From positions 6,435,769-6,499,768 of the forward strand of contig JARWKL010000010.1 in assembly GCA_029961685.1 (NCBI GenBank): a DNA stretch of 64,000 bases. The letters run 5' to 3'. The first letter of the stretch is position 1, and every line of letters starts with the position of its first letter. Origin of the DNA: Aristolochia californica. Its lineage: Eukaryota; Streptophyta; Magnoliopsida; Piperales; Aristolochiaceae. Below the pieces are notes generated by a model. That model searched no databases and was not told the DNA's origin. It saw only the letters and a program-made list of their open reading frames with translations. Below, in pieces: positions 42,318 through 54,045 of this stretch. A program made the position numbers and the translations under genes.

Positions 42318-43486
42318 TGTATGATGGATTTGAGTTGCAATACTATAACAACAAGAGCAATTTGCTTGTTGTGATTCTGAAGTAAAAATTCCATAGTGCA
42401 TCAGCGCTCCAATGATTCGACCATTAGGATTTCTTCTCTAGCTCAAAGATTCTTTGTTTAAAAACTCCTAAATAGAAAAGTTTACTCATATTTATATAGA
42501 GGCGAGGGGAGGTTCAACCACCCCACCTTTTCTCTCCTTCAATCTCTCTTTACCAAAATTTCAATTGGTGAGATTATGACATCTAGTGGAGCCAAGTCTT
42601 TACTACATGAGATCGTGACACGTGGTGGGGCCAAGTCTTCATTCCATGAGATGAGCCAAGTCTTCTCTCCATGGGATGACACAAGTCTTCACTCCATGTA
42701 AAACTCCCTATGATGACACCTATAATTTGAGCGTGGCCTTCTTTGCTTTAATTTGGCAGTGGTAGTGGCCCGGTACAATCAACTTCATCTTGACCATTCA
42801 TTGGGCTTCAATCTCGATAATCGATTCAGAATTTGACTGAACTTCTAGTTTTTGACAAATGATAGACTGTTTAACCAAATTTCCATTCTTTGACCAACAA
42901 CAATTTGACTTTGATCGTTAGTCAACTAGTGATCAAGTTACTTTGATTATCCAAACTATAAATCAGGGTTTTATTTTGGCGATCAAATTTCTATGCCTAC
43001 AAATGTACCCCCGTTAAGATTTTGTTCTTTGAGTAGATGGATTAGTCTCAAAGAATTTTTCTTCTTCTTCTTTTCTTTATTTTATTATTTTATTTTTTTA
43101 CCAACTTGTAGTTCGACTTATGTCACAACGTGGTTGAATAATAGTGGCACCCTTGATCTCTTGTAGCTTGGGAAACTATGGGCCCGACTTATGTGATTGA
43201 TTATGAGAATGCTTGCAAGTCTATAATCGAATTTGGATTTTCATAGAATTGTATCATTGACTGATGTTGACTAATTGCCCTACGAAGTCTACTACTGGAT
43301 TCTTGGATCAATTTGAGTCCTTTTTGCAAATCTGATTCTGCTTGTCAATGTGTTCTCCGATATACCCACGACTTGTATGAGACAAAATTTTATCTCTTTA
43401 TTGCTTTCAAATCTAATCGAACTCAAAGTGCCTAACAGTCATCATTGATGCAAAGAGTTCTATTGACAACGATATGAAGTTTCATG
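42318..43486. other. Intergenic DNA, no gene seen
   Basis: About 1.2 kb. It includes a duplicated phrase around 42570-42660 (GAGATTATGACATC/GAGATCGTGACACG with GCCAAGTCTT) and pyrimidine-rich stretches near 43060. I found no coding signal. Confidence 0.5.
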
Positions 43487-43638
43487 TGTTAACATATATA
43501 TATGTAAAATAGGATATGGAAAGGGGCAGTATTGTAAATTTGTGATTATCACTTACGAGGCTTTATGTTCCCTAAGTTTTCTCTTTCTTTGTACGAAAAT
43601 CATTGAGAAATCAAATAAACTTCGGAAATAATTTGACA
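43487..43638 (+). repeat. Copia 5' LTR (152 bp)
   Basis: TGTTAACATATATATA to AATAATTTGACA. Matches the 3' LTR except for about 40 bases (from GATTATCACTTACGAGG) absent there, and for the dinucleotide tract near the start. Confidence 0.85.
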
Positions 43639-43650
43639 TGGTATCAGAGC
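43639..43650 (+). promoter_or_regulatory. Copia primer-binding site (tRNA-Met)
   Basis: TGGTATCAGAGC immediately after the 5' LTR. Confidence 0.9.
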
Positions 43651-44530
43651 TTCGTTTCGCGCCCTGAATTTTTTTCTGAGCTTGTTCGCCGCCCTCGGCG
43701 GTCTCGGTTCAATGTTGGAGATCATCGACGACTACTCCTTCGACGATTTCTGTGCACTCAGAGGTGAGTTAACATTTATCTTTCCCTCTTTCTCAGTTCA
43801 TCGTATCTTGGATTTCGGTTCTCGATTTGTAGTGGATTTCAAAGGGTCTTGTAGTGCCATCTGGGTTTTATCTCAGATTTCGGAGGTTCCTATCTCGGAT
43901 TTAGTGGATTTCGGAGGGTCTGGTTGCTTCTTTCTCTTCTCCTTCGTCTTGCTTCTCTGTTGTCTCTATCTCTCTCGAAAGAAATATCCATTGCGAAATT
44001 TCTTGTTATGTTCTTGCAGCTGAGAGGCGGACGCGCTGTTGATTGGCGGACTATGGAAGGAGCTTCCGTTACTTGTCTTGGTTTGATTGAGTTGTGCGAG
44101 ATCTTTAGCACATGGAGGGTGATTAGGTTGGGAGAGACGATTGATTTGTTTGTGGATGGTGTTTTTGGTGGATGTGGTGAACTAGCTCTCCGGAATTTGT
44201 GGTTTGTTTTGATTTTGTGTCTAGATCGACTTTCTTGGTTGGAACTAATAGAGTTCTAAGTTATTTTGCAGGTTCTTTCTTTGGTTCGGGTTTGCTGAAG
44301 TCGATAAGTTTGGAGAACAGTGTTTGGAGTTCAATAAGTTACAGTTGGTCCTCCGATCAGAAGAATGGAGAACTCTCTATGCGGAAATTGAGTTCTTGGG
44401 TTCGGTTCGTGCCCGTTCGAATTGACAATTACGTGCCTGGCTTGTTTATTTTTCTTTTCTTTGAAGACTCGGGTTTTTTGTTCTATCATTTGTGGGTTTT
44501 TGTCTGGAGAGGTGTCATTTGGATTTAATC

Positions 44531-45326
44531 ATGTCATCTGATCGGTTAGACTCGTTCCCTATTCGTTTCACGGGTAAAAATTACATTGCATGGGAATTTC
44601 AGTTCCGTTTTATTCGTTATGGGAAAAGAGCTACGGGGTCATATAGATGGGAGTGATCCTGCACCTCGAGAGGTCGAGGCTTTGTCCAAGTGGATAGTCA
44701 AGAATGCTAGGTTCTTGGCTCCGTTGAGCCTCACTTTGTTCTCAATCTAAGGCCTTATAGAAATGCGGCTGACATATGAAGTTACCTCGCCAAGGTTTAC
44801 CATCAAGACAACATGGTTCGGCGTTTTCAATTGGAGTATGAGATAACTAATTTCACACAAGGAAGTCTCTCCATTGAGAAATATTTTTCTTGTTTTCAAA
44901 ACCTTTGGGCTGACTATCCAGACATTGTTTATTCTAATGTTCCCATTGCAGCTCTCTCTGCTATTCAAGTAGTGCATGAAACCAGCAAGAGAGATCAATT
45001 CTTGATTAAGCTCCATTCCGATTTTGAAATTGCATGGTCCAATCTGATGAATCGTCATCTTGTACCTAGATGCTTGTTTCAGTGAAGTTTTTCGTGAGGA
45101 GCAGCGTATAGTAACTCAGGCTGGCATGGAACATCGAGCTAATGTTAGTGCCCCTGTTTCTGTGGCTTATGCAACACAGGGGAGGAATAAGGGAAGAGAT
45201 ATGCGTGTTGTTCAATGCTTTAGTTGTAAAACTTTTGGTCATATTGCTCGGGATTGCCCTAGGAAGTTTTGTAACTACTACAAGAAACAGGGTCATATCA
45301 TCTCTGTCTGCCCCATTCGATCATAA
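44531..45326 (+). pseudogene. Copia gag with zinc knuckle
   Basis: ATG near 44531 (MSSDRLDSFPIRFTGKNY) matches the copia gag front LxGKNYxxWxF. Several frame breaks follow. 44813-45085 holds LEYEITNFTQGSLSIEKYFS, the middle gag (retrotran_gag_3/UBN2-like) region. 45060-45326 ends in VQCFSCKTFGHIARDCP (CCHC knuckle) and a second CNYYKKQGHIISVCP knuckle in which one Cys has become Tyr. Confidence 0.8.
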
Positions 45327-45380
45327 AGGAAGCAGGGTACTGCTTATCATGCCTCCGTTGGTGCCTCTAGCTCTACTGCA

Positions 45381-46500
45381 ATGCATGTTGCCTCGCCGGT
45401 TGGTCCTATTTCTGCTGCCTCTACAACCTCCGCAAATCCGAACATACTCACTCCTGAGATGGTACAACAGATGATCATTTCTACTTTCTCTACTTTTGGG
45501 CTCTTAGGTAATCATAAAGTTTCTTCTCAGCCATGGTATTTTGACTCCGGAGCTTCTAACCATATGACCAATACTATTGTTTCTCTTTCCAATGTCAGAA
45601 ATTATGATGGAAATCAGAAAATTAACACCGCTGATGACAATTCTCTGCCTATCAATGTTGTTGGTAACTTTCCTCTTGCTTAACTGATTTTTTGTGTCTC
45701 CTGACTTCTCTACAAATCTTATTTCCGTTGGTCAATTGGTTGATAATAATTGTAATGTCCATTTCTCTCGATTTGGTTGTGTTGTGCAGGATCAAGTGTC
45801 AGGGACAATGATCGCGCATGGGCCTAAAGTGGAACGACTCTTTTATGTTTTTCTTTTCACTACTAGTCCAAATTTTCCTTTCCTTTCCTTTGCATGTAAT
45901 GTTGTTGGTTTTGGACCTAAGATGTGGCATAAACATCTAGGCCACCCAAACTCTGATGTACTTCAAAAATTATTTAATTTTGGTTTATTGGGACATAAAA
46001 CGTGTTCTTCTCATGATTTTCTTTTAAATGTTCATCATTCAAACTTAGCAAAAGTGAAGTTCTACCTTTTCCTCATCATGCATCTCATTCCTTACAATAT
46101 ATTATACATACTGATGTTTGGGGGATTACACCTATTGTTTCTCATGCGTATTACAAGTACTTTGTCACCTTTATTGATGACTATAGTCGGTTTACTTGGG
46201 TTTACTTTCTACGGGCTAAGGCAGAAGTTTTTTTATTAATTAAGCATTTTCTTGCACTTCTAGAGACTCAATTCTCGGCCAGCATCAAGGTTGTGCTTTG
46301 ATTCTGGCAGCGAATACATGTCTAATGAGTTTCAAGACTTTCTTCAAAGCAAAGGGATAGTCTCTCAGCGCTCTTGTCCTTCGACACCGCAACAAAATAG
46401 TGTTGCTGAGTAGAAAAATCGTCATCTTCTTGATGTAGTCAGAACCCTTTTACTTGAATCATCTATTCCTTCTCGTTTTTGGTGTGAAGCGCTTTCAACT
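45381..46500 (+). pseudogene. Copia protease and integrase front
   Basis: The protease active site is WYFDSGASNHMTN near 45535-45575. 45694-46239 contains LISVGQLVDNNCNVHFSRFG and the integrase pre-domain KMWHKHLGHPNSDVLQKLFN. The integrase core is read in other frames: FIDDYSRFTWVYFLRAK near 46170-46220, then FDSGSEYMSNEFQDFLQSKG near 46295-46350. TAG at 46411 interrupts the third motif (QQNSVAE then stop). Not functional. Confidence 0.8.
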
Positions 46501-47196
46501 TTGGTTCATTTGATAAATCGCTTACCTTCTCTTACATTACATCATGCTTCTCCCTTATTTAAGTTGTTTGACCATTCTCCTTCATATTCTGATCTTCAGA
46601 CATTTGGTTGTGTTTGTTTTGTGCATATCCCTATACTCATGAACGACATAAACTTACAACCCAATCAGTTAATTGTGCTTTTCTTGGTTATGCTATACCT
46701 CAAAAGGGTTATGTTTGTTATGATCCACATGCTCATCGTTTACGTGTTTCTCGGAATGTGGTTTTCTTTGAAAATCAATATTTCTTTCCATCTCATGTTG
46801 AGCTGTCATCTGCATCTTTATCTCTTTTTTCTAGCTTTGATGATTCTCCGATAATTGTAGAAAGGTTCAAACCTGGTTTTGTGTATGGAAGACGTAGTAG
46901 ACATGAGTCTGGTTCCATTTCCTCTATGCCCCCTCACGATCTTGTCCTGGCGCCTGCTCCTACTCCTGCTCCAGCTTCCATCAATCTTCGCCGGTCTACT
47001 CGCCCTTCTTGACTTCCTCATTGGTATGGTTTCTCCTCCACTGTCTCTCCTGTGGCTACCTTATCCTCTATTTCTATTCCCACTTGTTACAAACAGGTCA
47101 GGGAACATGAGTGTTGGCAGAATGCAATGCAAACAGAACTTCGAGCTTTTGAGAAGAATCACACTTGGGATATTGTTCCTTACCCCCTACAATTAA
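46501..47196 (+). pseudogene. Copia integrase end
   Basis: VHLINRLPSLTLHHASPLFK then SYSDLQTFGCVCFV (46501-46625), and after a shift LTTQSVNCAFLGYAIPQKGY and CYDPHAHRLRVSRNVVFFEN (46608-46790). These are the standard copia integrase C-terminal motifs. The following serine/proline-rich linker leads to RT. Confidence 0.8.
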
Positions 47197-47219
47197 GCCT
47201 CTTGGGAGTAAATAGGTTT

Positions 47220-48610
47220 TCTCTGTAAAACTTCGCTCTGATGACTCTTTGGATCGGTACAAAACTCGCCTAGTAGCTCTGGGCAACAAGCAAGAATATG
47301 AGATAAATTATGAAAATACATTTTCTTCTGTTGCCAAAATGACCACGGTTCAAACTATCTTAGCTATTGCTGCTTCTCAGTCGTGGCAACTGCATCAGAT
47401 GGATGTGAAGAATGTCTTTCTTCACGGTGACCTTCAAGAAGAGATCTACATGAAGTTTCCCTTTGGTATGACTACTTCTTCTTCTCATGATGTCTATAAG
47501 CTAAACCGTTCTCTATATGGACTCAAGCAAGCTCCCCGGGTTTGATTTAAGAAGTTTCGTAGTACGCTTCTTACATTCAGGTTTACACAAAGTCAATATG
47601 ATTATTCTCTCTTCTTCCACAAGTCTGCATCGGGTATAGTCTTTCTCTTGGTTTATGTGGATGATATTATAATTAATGGCACTGACTGTGGTTTGATTAC
47701 TAAGGTTCGGCAGTTGTTGGATGTCACCTTTCATATGAAAGATCTTGGCCAGCTCACATACTTCTTAGGAGTGGAAATATATCATCGGACTAATGGTATT
47801 TTCTTAAAACCAGCATAAGTATATTCAAGATATTATTACCTCGACTGATTTGGAGGACACTTCTTCGGTTGATACTCCTATGGAGGTCAATGTCAAATAC
47901 AGGAAAGATGAAGGGGACCTTCTAGATGACCCTACTCTCTATTGGCGCCTGGTTGGGAGTCTCATCTACTTGACCACTACCCGCTCCAATATCTCTTATG
48001 CAATTCATCAGGTCAGTCAGTTTACGTCATCTCCTCGGCATCTCCATATTGCTGCAGTTCGACGCATCATCCGCTATCTTCGAGGTTCTCCTACTCGTGG
48101 GTTATTATTTCCTACCAGCTCATCCCTTCAACTTGTTGCTTATAGTAATACTGATTGGGCTGGGTGTCCAAATACAAGTCGATCTACTATGGGTTGATGT
48201 ATGTTTTTAGGTGATGCTTTAATTTCTTGGAGATGTAAGAAACAAGATCATGTTTCAAAATCCTCTACTGAGGCTGAGTATCGTGCCATATTTATTATTT
48301 GTTCTGAGATTGTATGACTACGTGGTCTTCTTTTAGAGCTTGACTTTCCTCAGACTACTTCTACCCCTCTTCATGCAGATAACACTAGTGCTATTCAGAT
48401 TGCCACCAATCCCGTTTTCCATGAACACACCAAGCACATTGAGGTTGATTGTCATTCTATCCGAGATACCTTGGAGAGTCGGGTGATATCTCTTCCTTAC
48501 ATTTCTTCTGATCTCCAAGCGGCCGATGTCTTAACCAAAGCAATGCCTCGACAACGACATCAATTTTTGGTTGACAAATTGTTGCTTGTTGTCTTACCAA
48601 CATCTATTTG
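47220..48610 (+). pseudogene. Copia reverse transcriptase and RNase H
   Basis: 47249-47545: [40 protein letters not shown] (catalytic Asp) and [14 protein letters not shown], then TGA in place of Trp. LVYVDDIIINGTD (YVDD catalytic pair) is near 47650-47690. 47850-48197: SSVDTPMEVNVKY, LVGSLIYLTTTRSNISYAIH, YLRGSPTRGLLF and AYSNTDWAGCP. It ends with STEAEYRA, NPVFHEHTKHIEVDCHSIRD and QAADVLTKAM. Stops near 47544, 48197 and 48316. Confidence 0.9.
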
Positions 48611-48618
48611 GGGGGGGA

Positions 48619-48621
48619 TGT

Positions 48622-48684
<63 letters not shown>

Positions 48685-48781
48685 AAATAGGCATAGGGGC
48701 AGTATTATAAATTTGTAATTTTTCTCTTTCTCTATACAAAAATCATTGAGAAATCAAATAAACTTCGGAAATAATTTGACA
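48619..48781 (+). repeat. Copia 3' LTR with (AC)n(AT)n expansion
   Basis: TGTTAACACACAC then about 14 AC and a dozen AT units, then GTAAAATAGGCATAGGGGCA to TTTGACA. The 5' LTR has only a short AT run at that place, so the microsatellite grew, or shrank, after insertion. Confidence 0.9.
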
Positions 48782-49387
48782 TCCAGACGGTAATGGACTC
48801 TTCATGGATCAAATTTAACTGTGATCCTTATTGTGAATCAGGGAGGGATTTTATAAGCTTCTCTTCCTACTACTATTTGCACTGCTGAAGTTCTGAGACT
48901 CCATGACCTGTTTAGCTGCTCCTATTGAGTAAGTGTTGCAGGTTCGTCTGGAGTTGCTAAGGTACACTGCAAAGACTCTACCCATGCAGCTTCCGAACCT
49001 AACTTTTTCCTTTTCTTCCTCATAACCTGCATGGGTAAAGTTTGTGCAGTCTTCTCTTATTTTCTTCTCGGATCTACTTTCTTCTCTGTTTCCTTCTTTT
49101 TTTCTTTGTCTGCATGGCGACCGTCATAGAGCTACTTCTCAGGAGGAAGTTTTTTCTTTCTTTCTCTTTTCTTCTTCGTTCTTCTTCTCAATTTCCTTCT
49201 TTTTTTCTTTTTCCTCAACCAACATACGTCACAGGAGGAAGTTATTTTTTACTTTTTATACTTTCGCTCCCTTTTTCAGGTTAACTTTTTTTTTCTACAG
49301 TGACCAAAATAATGCCTAGAGAAGGTTTCAGCTATTTTTTTTCATCTTTTTTTACTTCTTCCGTCTTCAGCTCTTTCTTTTTGTGGG
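48782..49387. other. Spacer between two copia elements
   Basis: About 600 bases. T/C-rich open frames at 49042-49319 are low complexity. No gene recognised. Confidence 0.5.
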
Positions 49388-49596
49388 TATTAGAAAATCA
49401 GGATGAACAGAGACTCGTTGAGCTCTGTCAACGGGGAGGCACAACCGAGAAGATGAAACCAAGATAAAACTTTATTTTCTGATTTCTTACTATTTACAAG
49501 TTACAACGGAAGCTTTATACAATAGAGGGGTAAAACAGTAAATTTACAAACATTACATAATAATGAAATAAGGAAAAATTAAATTACATTCTAATA
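49388..49596 (-). repeat. 3' LTR of the minus-strand copia (209 bp)
   Basis: Inverted terminal repeats TATTAGAA...TTCTAATA define it, an atypical TA...TA rather than TG...CA ending. It directly follows the polypurine tract on the minus strand, and a polyadenylation-type AATAAAG lies inside it. Confidence 0.7.
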
Positions 49597-49657
49597 CTCC
49601 CCTTCAAGGTGGCTTGTAAATGTCCTTGACAGCCATCTTGGACAACAAAGAAAAAAG

Positions 49658-51022
49658 TTAGGTAGAAGGAAGAGGTTTAGTGAACATGTCAGCTAACTGG
49701 TACTGAGAACGAATGGGAAGTAACTTGAGGACGCCCGAAGTAACCCGTTCACGAACAAAATGACAATCTATCTTAAAGTGTTTTTTACGCTCATGAAATG
49801 TGGGGCTAGAAACAATATGTATTGTAGTTTGATTGTCGCAGTATAGTAGTGCAGGAGAGTCAACCTTGTCTTGAAAATCTTGAAGAAATTGTTGTAACCA
49901 AATAAGTTCATTGGCAGTAGAAGAAAGAGCTCTATATTCAGCCTCAGCAGAGGACCAAGAGACGGTGGTTTGCTTTTTGGCCTTCCAAGAGACTAAAGAA
50001 TCACCAATAAATATGCGAAAGTCGGTAGTAGATCGGCGAGAATCAAGACATGATCCCCAATCAGCATCAGAAAAAAAAACCTTTAAATGAACTGGAGCAC
50101 AAGCATTAGAGTAAGCTCTCATCTTCAAGGAAGATGTAGAGGAAAACAGCAACCCTTGAACAGGATTGTTCTTGAGATAATGAAACAGGTGATGCATTGC
50201 CTTGAGATGAGGAAGACGGGGTTGGGACACGAATTGAGTGAGGTTGTGAACAACAAAAGTAATATCGGGGCGAGATAAAGTGAGGTAAAGAAGTTTCCCA
50301 ACAAGCCACCTTTAGTGAGTTATATCAGGAAGGAGGTCACCTTCAGTGGCATTTAAACGAAGCTTGGGATCCATTGGAACATAAGTTGGTTTACAAGCCA
50401 AGTAACCTGTGTCTTCAAGTAATTGTAATGTGTAATGACGTTGGGAAAGCACTATGCCTTACTTGGAATGAACAATCTCAAGACCAAGGAAGTGCTTGAG
50501 ACAACCAAGATCATTGAGATTAAACTGAGTATGTAGAAAGTGTTTGAGCTCAGTAATAGCGTGAGAGGAAGGACCAGTAAGGATGATATCATCCACATAA
50601 ACCAATAGTGCGACAAAGGAGGAGCCATGACCTTTTGTGAAAAAAGAATAATCGGATTTCGATTGTAGAAAACCAAAAGTGATTAAAACCTAATAAAATT
50701 TGAAATATCATTGTCACAAAGCCTGTTTGAGACCATAAAGGGACTTGTGAAGCTTGCAAACTAGTTTGTTGTGAGAGGAAGAGGACTTCCCCTGTCAAAG
50801 GTAGCCAAGAGGGAGATCCATATAGATTTCTTCAAAAAGATCGCCATTTAAAAAGGCGTTGTTGACATCAAGTTGAGCTAGATGCCAACTATGAGAGGCA
50901 GCAAGAGCAAGAAGAACCTTCACAGTTACCAATTTGGCCACTAGAGAAAAAGTGTCAACAAAATCCAAACCTTCTTGTTGGGTATAGCCTTTGGCTACCA
51001 AACGAGCCTTATATCGCTCCAA
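49658..51022 (-). pseudogene. Minus-strand copia RT and RNase H
   Basis: 51022-50795: [47 protein letters not shown] is readable near 50600-50585 after shifts. 50452-50676 and 50589-50798 are the mid parts. 50230-49658: MHHLFHYLKNNPVQGLLFSS, SDADWGSCLDSRRS, WSSAEAEYRALSSTANELIW, SPTFHERKKHFKIDCHFVRE and LADMFTKPL. Near 50130-50080 a small extra stretch duplicates the AYSNA/SDADW region. Confidence 0.85.
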
Positions 51023-51168
51023 TTAACCATCAGAGTTAAAGTTGATTTTATAAACCCATTTGCATCCAATGGTATGTTTATCAGGAGGCAGAGGAGTGAC
51101 GGTCTAGGTGTTGTTTTCTTCCAAAGCGTCCAACTCGTCACGCATAGCTAACCTCCATTTAGGATACT

Positions 51169-52658
51169 TCACTGCTTGGTGATAGTATTGAGGTTCAACC
51201 TGAGAAGATAGATTGACCGCAAAATGTCTGTGCAAATTAGAAAGGGCATGGTAAGAAATGGAGTTAGAGATAGGATAAGACGGAGAGGGTGAAGCAGATG
51301 GAGGAGAACCAACAAGTAAATTTCAGTGATAATCCTGCAAGTAATGAGGTGGATGAGTCTTCCGAGTAGATTTTCAAAGAATAGCACCAGCGGATGAGGA
51401 AGGAACAAGTGTGGGAAGATCATGAAGTGGAAGATCATCAACTAAAACATCAGAAATAACTGGTGAATCATGAATAGGTGAAGAGTCAAAGTCGGGAAGA
51501 GGATGAGCTTGGATGGAGGAGTGGGGCAGAACCAAATCAGGAAAGGGATCAGTAACTTGATCTGAACCTGTAATAGTATGAAAAGGGAAAACTTCCTCTT
51601 TGGAACATGACATCTCTTGAAAGAAAAACCTGTTTGGTCTCCACATCATAGAATTTTTAACCTTTCATACCAGTTGGATAACCAAGAAACACACAAACCC
51701 AAGCACGAGGGTGGAACTTGGTGCAATGAGCAGCTAAGGTGGAAACAAAAGCTAAACAACCAAAGACTCAAAAGAGAGAATAATCAGTAGATGTGTTGTA
51801 GAGCAAATGAAAGGGTGTGTTGTGTTGCAGGGGAGGAGAAGGAGTTCTATTAATCAAGAAAGCCGCAGTAAGAATACACTCTATCCAAAAAGGGATTGAA
51901 ATGCGGGATTGAAAGAACAATGACCGAGCCACATTGAAAAGGTGTTGATGTTTTCTTTCAACAATCGAGTTTTGCTGAGGTCGTTCAACACATGAAAACT
52001 GGTGCAAAACTCCTTGAGCTTGAAAAAATTCAACAAAAGATAACTCATGTGCATTATCAGATCGAAATACCTTGATTTTGGCATTAAACTGCATAGAAAC
52101 CATGTTAAAAAACTACGGTATCACAGAAACAGCATCAGATTTAGTCTTCAATAAATAAATCCAAGTAAATCTAGTACAATCATCAACAAAAGTTAACAAA
52201 AAACGATGACCAGTATAAGAAACAGTTTGATATGGTCCCCAAATATCACAGTGCACAAGATTAAAAGGAAAGTTTGACGAATGATTATGAGATTCAAAAG
52301 ATAGCCTACGTTGTTTAGCAAGAGGACAAATATAACAAGGATCTGATTTATGCAATCTAGTTACATCACAGTTCAATCGATCTTTCAAGAAATCAAGTCT
52401 ATTGAAAGAAATGTGTCCTAGCCTATTATGCCAAACATTGTTTACAAAAGCATGAGAAATAGAATTCAAACTTTGAGCGCTGAGGACATAAAGATCTTGG
52501 ACTTTGTCACCCTTGCCAATCGTCCTTTGGTTGGATAGATCCTGGAGAATAAAACAATCAGGAAAGAAACTTACTGTAAGGCCAGAGTCTGTAACTAAAG
52601 CAGTAACAAAGATCAAGTTGAATTTGAATTGAGGAACAAACAGTACGTCTTTAAGCAA
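51169..52658 (-). pseudogene. Minus-strand copia integrase
   Basis: 52658-52113: WHNRLGHISFNRLDFLKDRL (zinc-binding pre-integrase), CYICPLAKQRRLSF, HCDIWGPYQ (first Asp), FVDDCTRFTWIYLLKTKSDA. 52103-51768: KVFRSDNAHELSFVEFFQAQ (second Asp), RPQQNSIVERKHQHLFNVAR (Glu), LINRTPSPPL. 51649-51169 is the linker to RT. All catalytic residues survive, but the frames are split. Confidence 0.85.
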
Positions 52659-54045
52659 AAGGTAGAATGCAATTTAATATCACCAGCAAAGTGGACCAAA
52701 AGTTGAGAATTATTGGGCAAAGTAACTGTAGTGTGAGGGATAGCATGCAAGGAAACGAAAACATGAGTTTGAGAGAAATTATGTCGAGTAGCTCCTGAGT
52801 TGACAATCCAAAATTGAGGTGAAGAAATTAGAGGATTTAAGGACACAGAAAAACAAATACCTGCCAAGCAGTTGGATGTAGAAGATTCCAGAGCAGTGGT
52901 GACCTTTGCTAAACTACTCAAGTGTGTAGAAAGCATTGACATGAGCTGTTGATATTGATTTGAGTCTAGATTCTGAACAAAACTCCCAACAAAAGTAGAA
53001 CCTTGGCTATCAGCGGCAATCAAAACTTGATGAGTAGCAGCATAAGAATTATGGTTGGTTTTGGATGTAGATCCATGCAGATAGCCATGGAGCTTGTAGT
53101 AACGAGCAATAGTATGACCAACATTCTTGCAATGAGTACAATACTTGTCATTGTTCTGATTCTGGGAAGCACTGTAATCCTGATTTCGGGAAGCATTGTA
53201 ATTCGGATTCCGTGGAGCACTATAATTTGAATGAAATTTCTAAGAGGTTTGTGAGCCAGGTTTAGTAATTTCTGTCTTCCCACATTTAACTGCAAATGTC
53301 ATCTTGTCAGTGGGAGTGTTCGAACCCGAGGCATGAGTAGTCCTCCTTTATTGTTCCTCTTGGACAACCAGAGAAAAAACACAAGGATCCATGAGGACCA
53401 ACTGACCATCAACTTGGGAGAAAGAATCATCAAGGCCCATTAAGGATGACATAATATACTCCATATCGTGGTAATCAGTAAGATTTTTAACGCCACCACA
53501 AGAGCATTTCCCACAAGAGCAATTAGGACGGTAATTGCTCAGTTCTTCCCAAATGGTTTTCAGTTTGGTGAAATAAGTGCTAAGGAATCCTTGTCTTGAC
53601 GCAAGTTCATCAATTCTCGTTTAAGCTGAAAATGTGAGGGCCGTTTTCGCTATTGAGAACGATCCCGAAGGTCAAGCCAAATTTCTCGGGCAGAAGCAAC
53701 AAAAATAACACTCGCAGAAATTTCTTTGGAAACCAAGTTTAAGATCCAAGAGATGACTATATTATTATTCTGGGTCCAGGAGTTGAGCAAAATAGGATCA
53801 GCACTTTGAGGTTCAGGGATAGAACCATCGACAAAGTCCACTTTGTTCTTCACGGATAAGGCAATCAACATCGCATGACTCCAACTGATGTAATTTTCAC
53901 CGGTAAGCAATTGCGAGACAAGAACTTGCCTGGGGCTGTCCGAATGGTGAATATAATAAGGGTTCGATGGTTCTTAAAAAACGGAACAAGTCAAACTAGT
54001 ACGAAGACCAAAATCGGAAGCACCCGTCGATGAATAAGTCTCCAT
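52613..54045 (-). pseudogene. Minus-strand copia gag and protease
   Basis: Gag ATG at 54045 (METYSSTGASDFGLRTS). 53910-53650: LTGENYISWSHAMLIALSVK, NKVDFVDGSIPEP and EIWLDLRDR, the classical copia gag. Near 53160-53100 the knuckle reads CTHCKNVGHTIARYY, with Tyr in place of the final Cys. The protease (53023-52613) has FWIVNSGATRHN, in which the catalytic Asp of DSGA is Asn, so it cannot cut. Confidence 0.85.

Larger units (their letters stand above)
43487..48781 (+). mobile_element. Ty1/copia element with very short LTRs
   Basis: 5' LTR 43487-43638, primer site, gag, protease, integrase, RT, RNase H, G-rich polypurine tract and 3' LTR 48619-48781, all on the plus strand in copia order (integrase before RT). 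All domains are recognisable, but stops and frameshifts occur in each. LTRs of 152 and 163 bp are short for a 5.3-kb element. The flanking pentamers TCATG and TCCAG do not match, so the target duplication is lost or mutated. Confidence 0.9.
49388..54045 (-). mobile_element. Ty1/copia element on the minus strand, 5' LTR not found
   Basis: Read leftward from 54045: gag, zinc knuckle, protease, integrase, RT, RNase H, polypurine tract (CTTGAAGGGGAG) and a 209-bp 3' LTR at 49388-49596. It lies tail to tail with the copia at 43487-48781. I see no matching 5' LTR or tRNA-Met primer site in the 700 bases upstream of gag, so the 5' end is probably truncated. Confidence 0.85.

Noticed and set aside
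43487..48786. A 5-bp target duplication for the plus-strand copia
   Set aside because: Flanks TCATG and TCCAG differ at two of five positions; not accepted as a duplication.
49042..49319. Phe/Ser-rich plus-strand ORFs
   Set aside because: Pyrimidine-rich low-complexity DNA, two overlapping frames, no domain.
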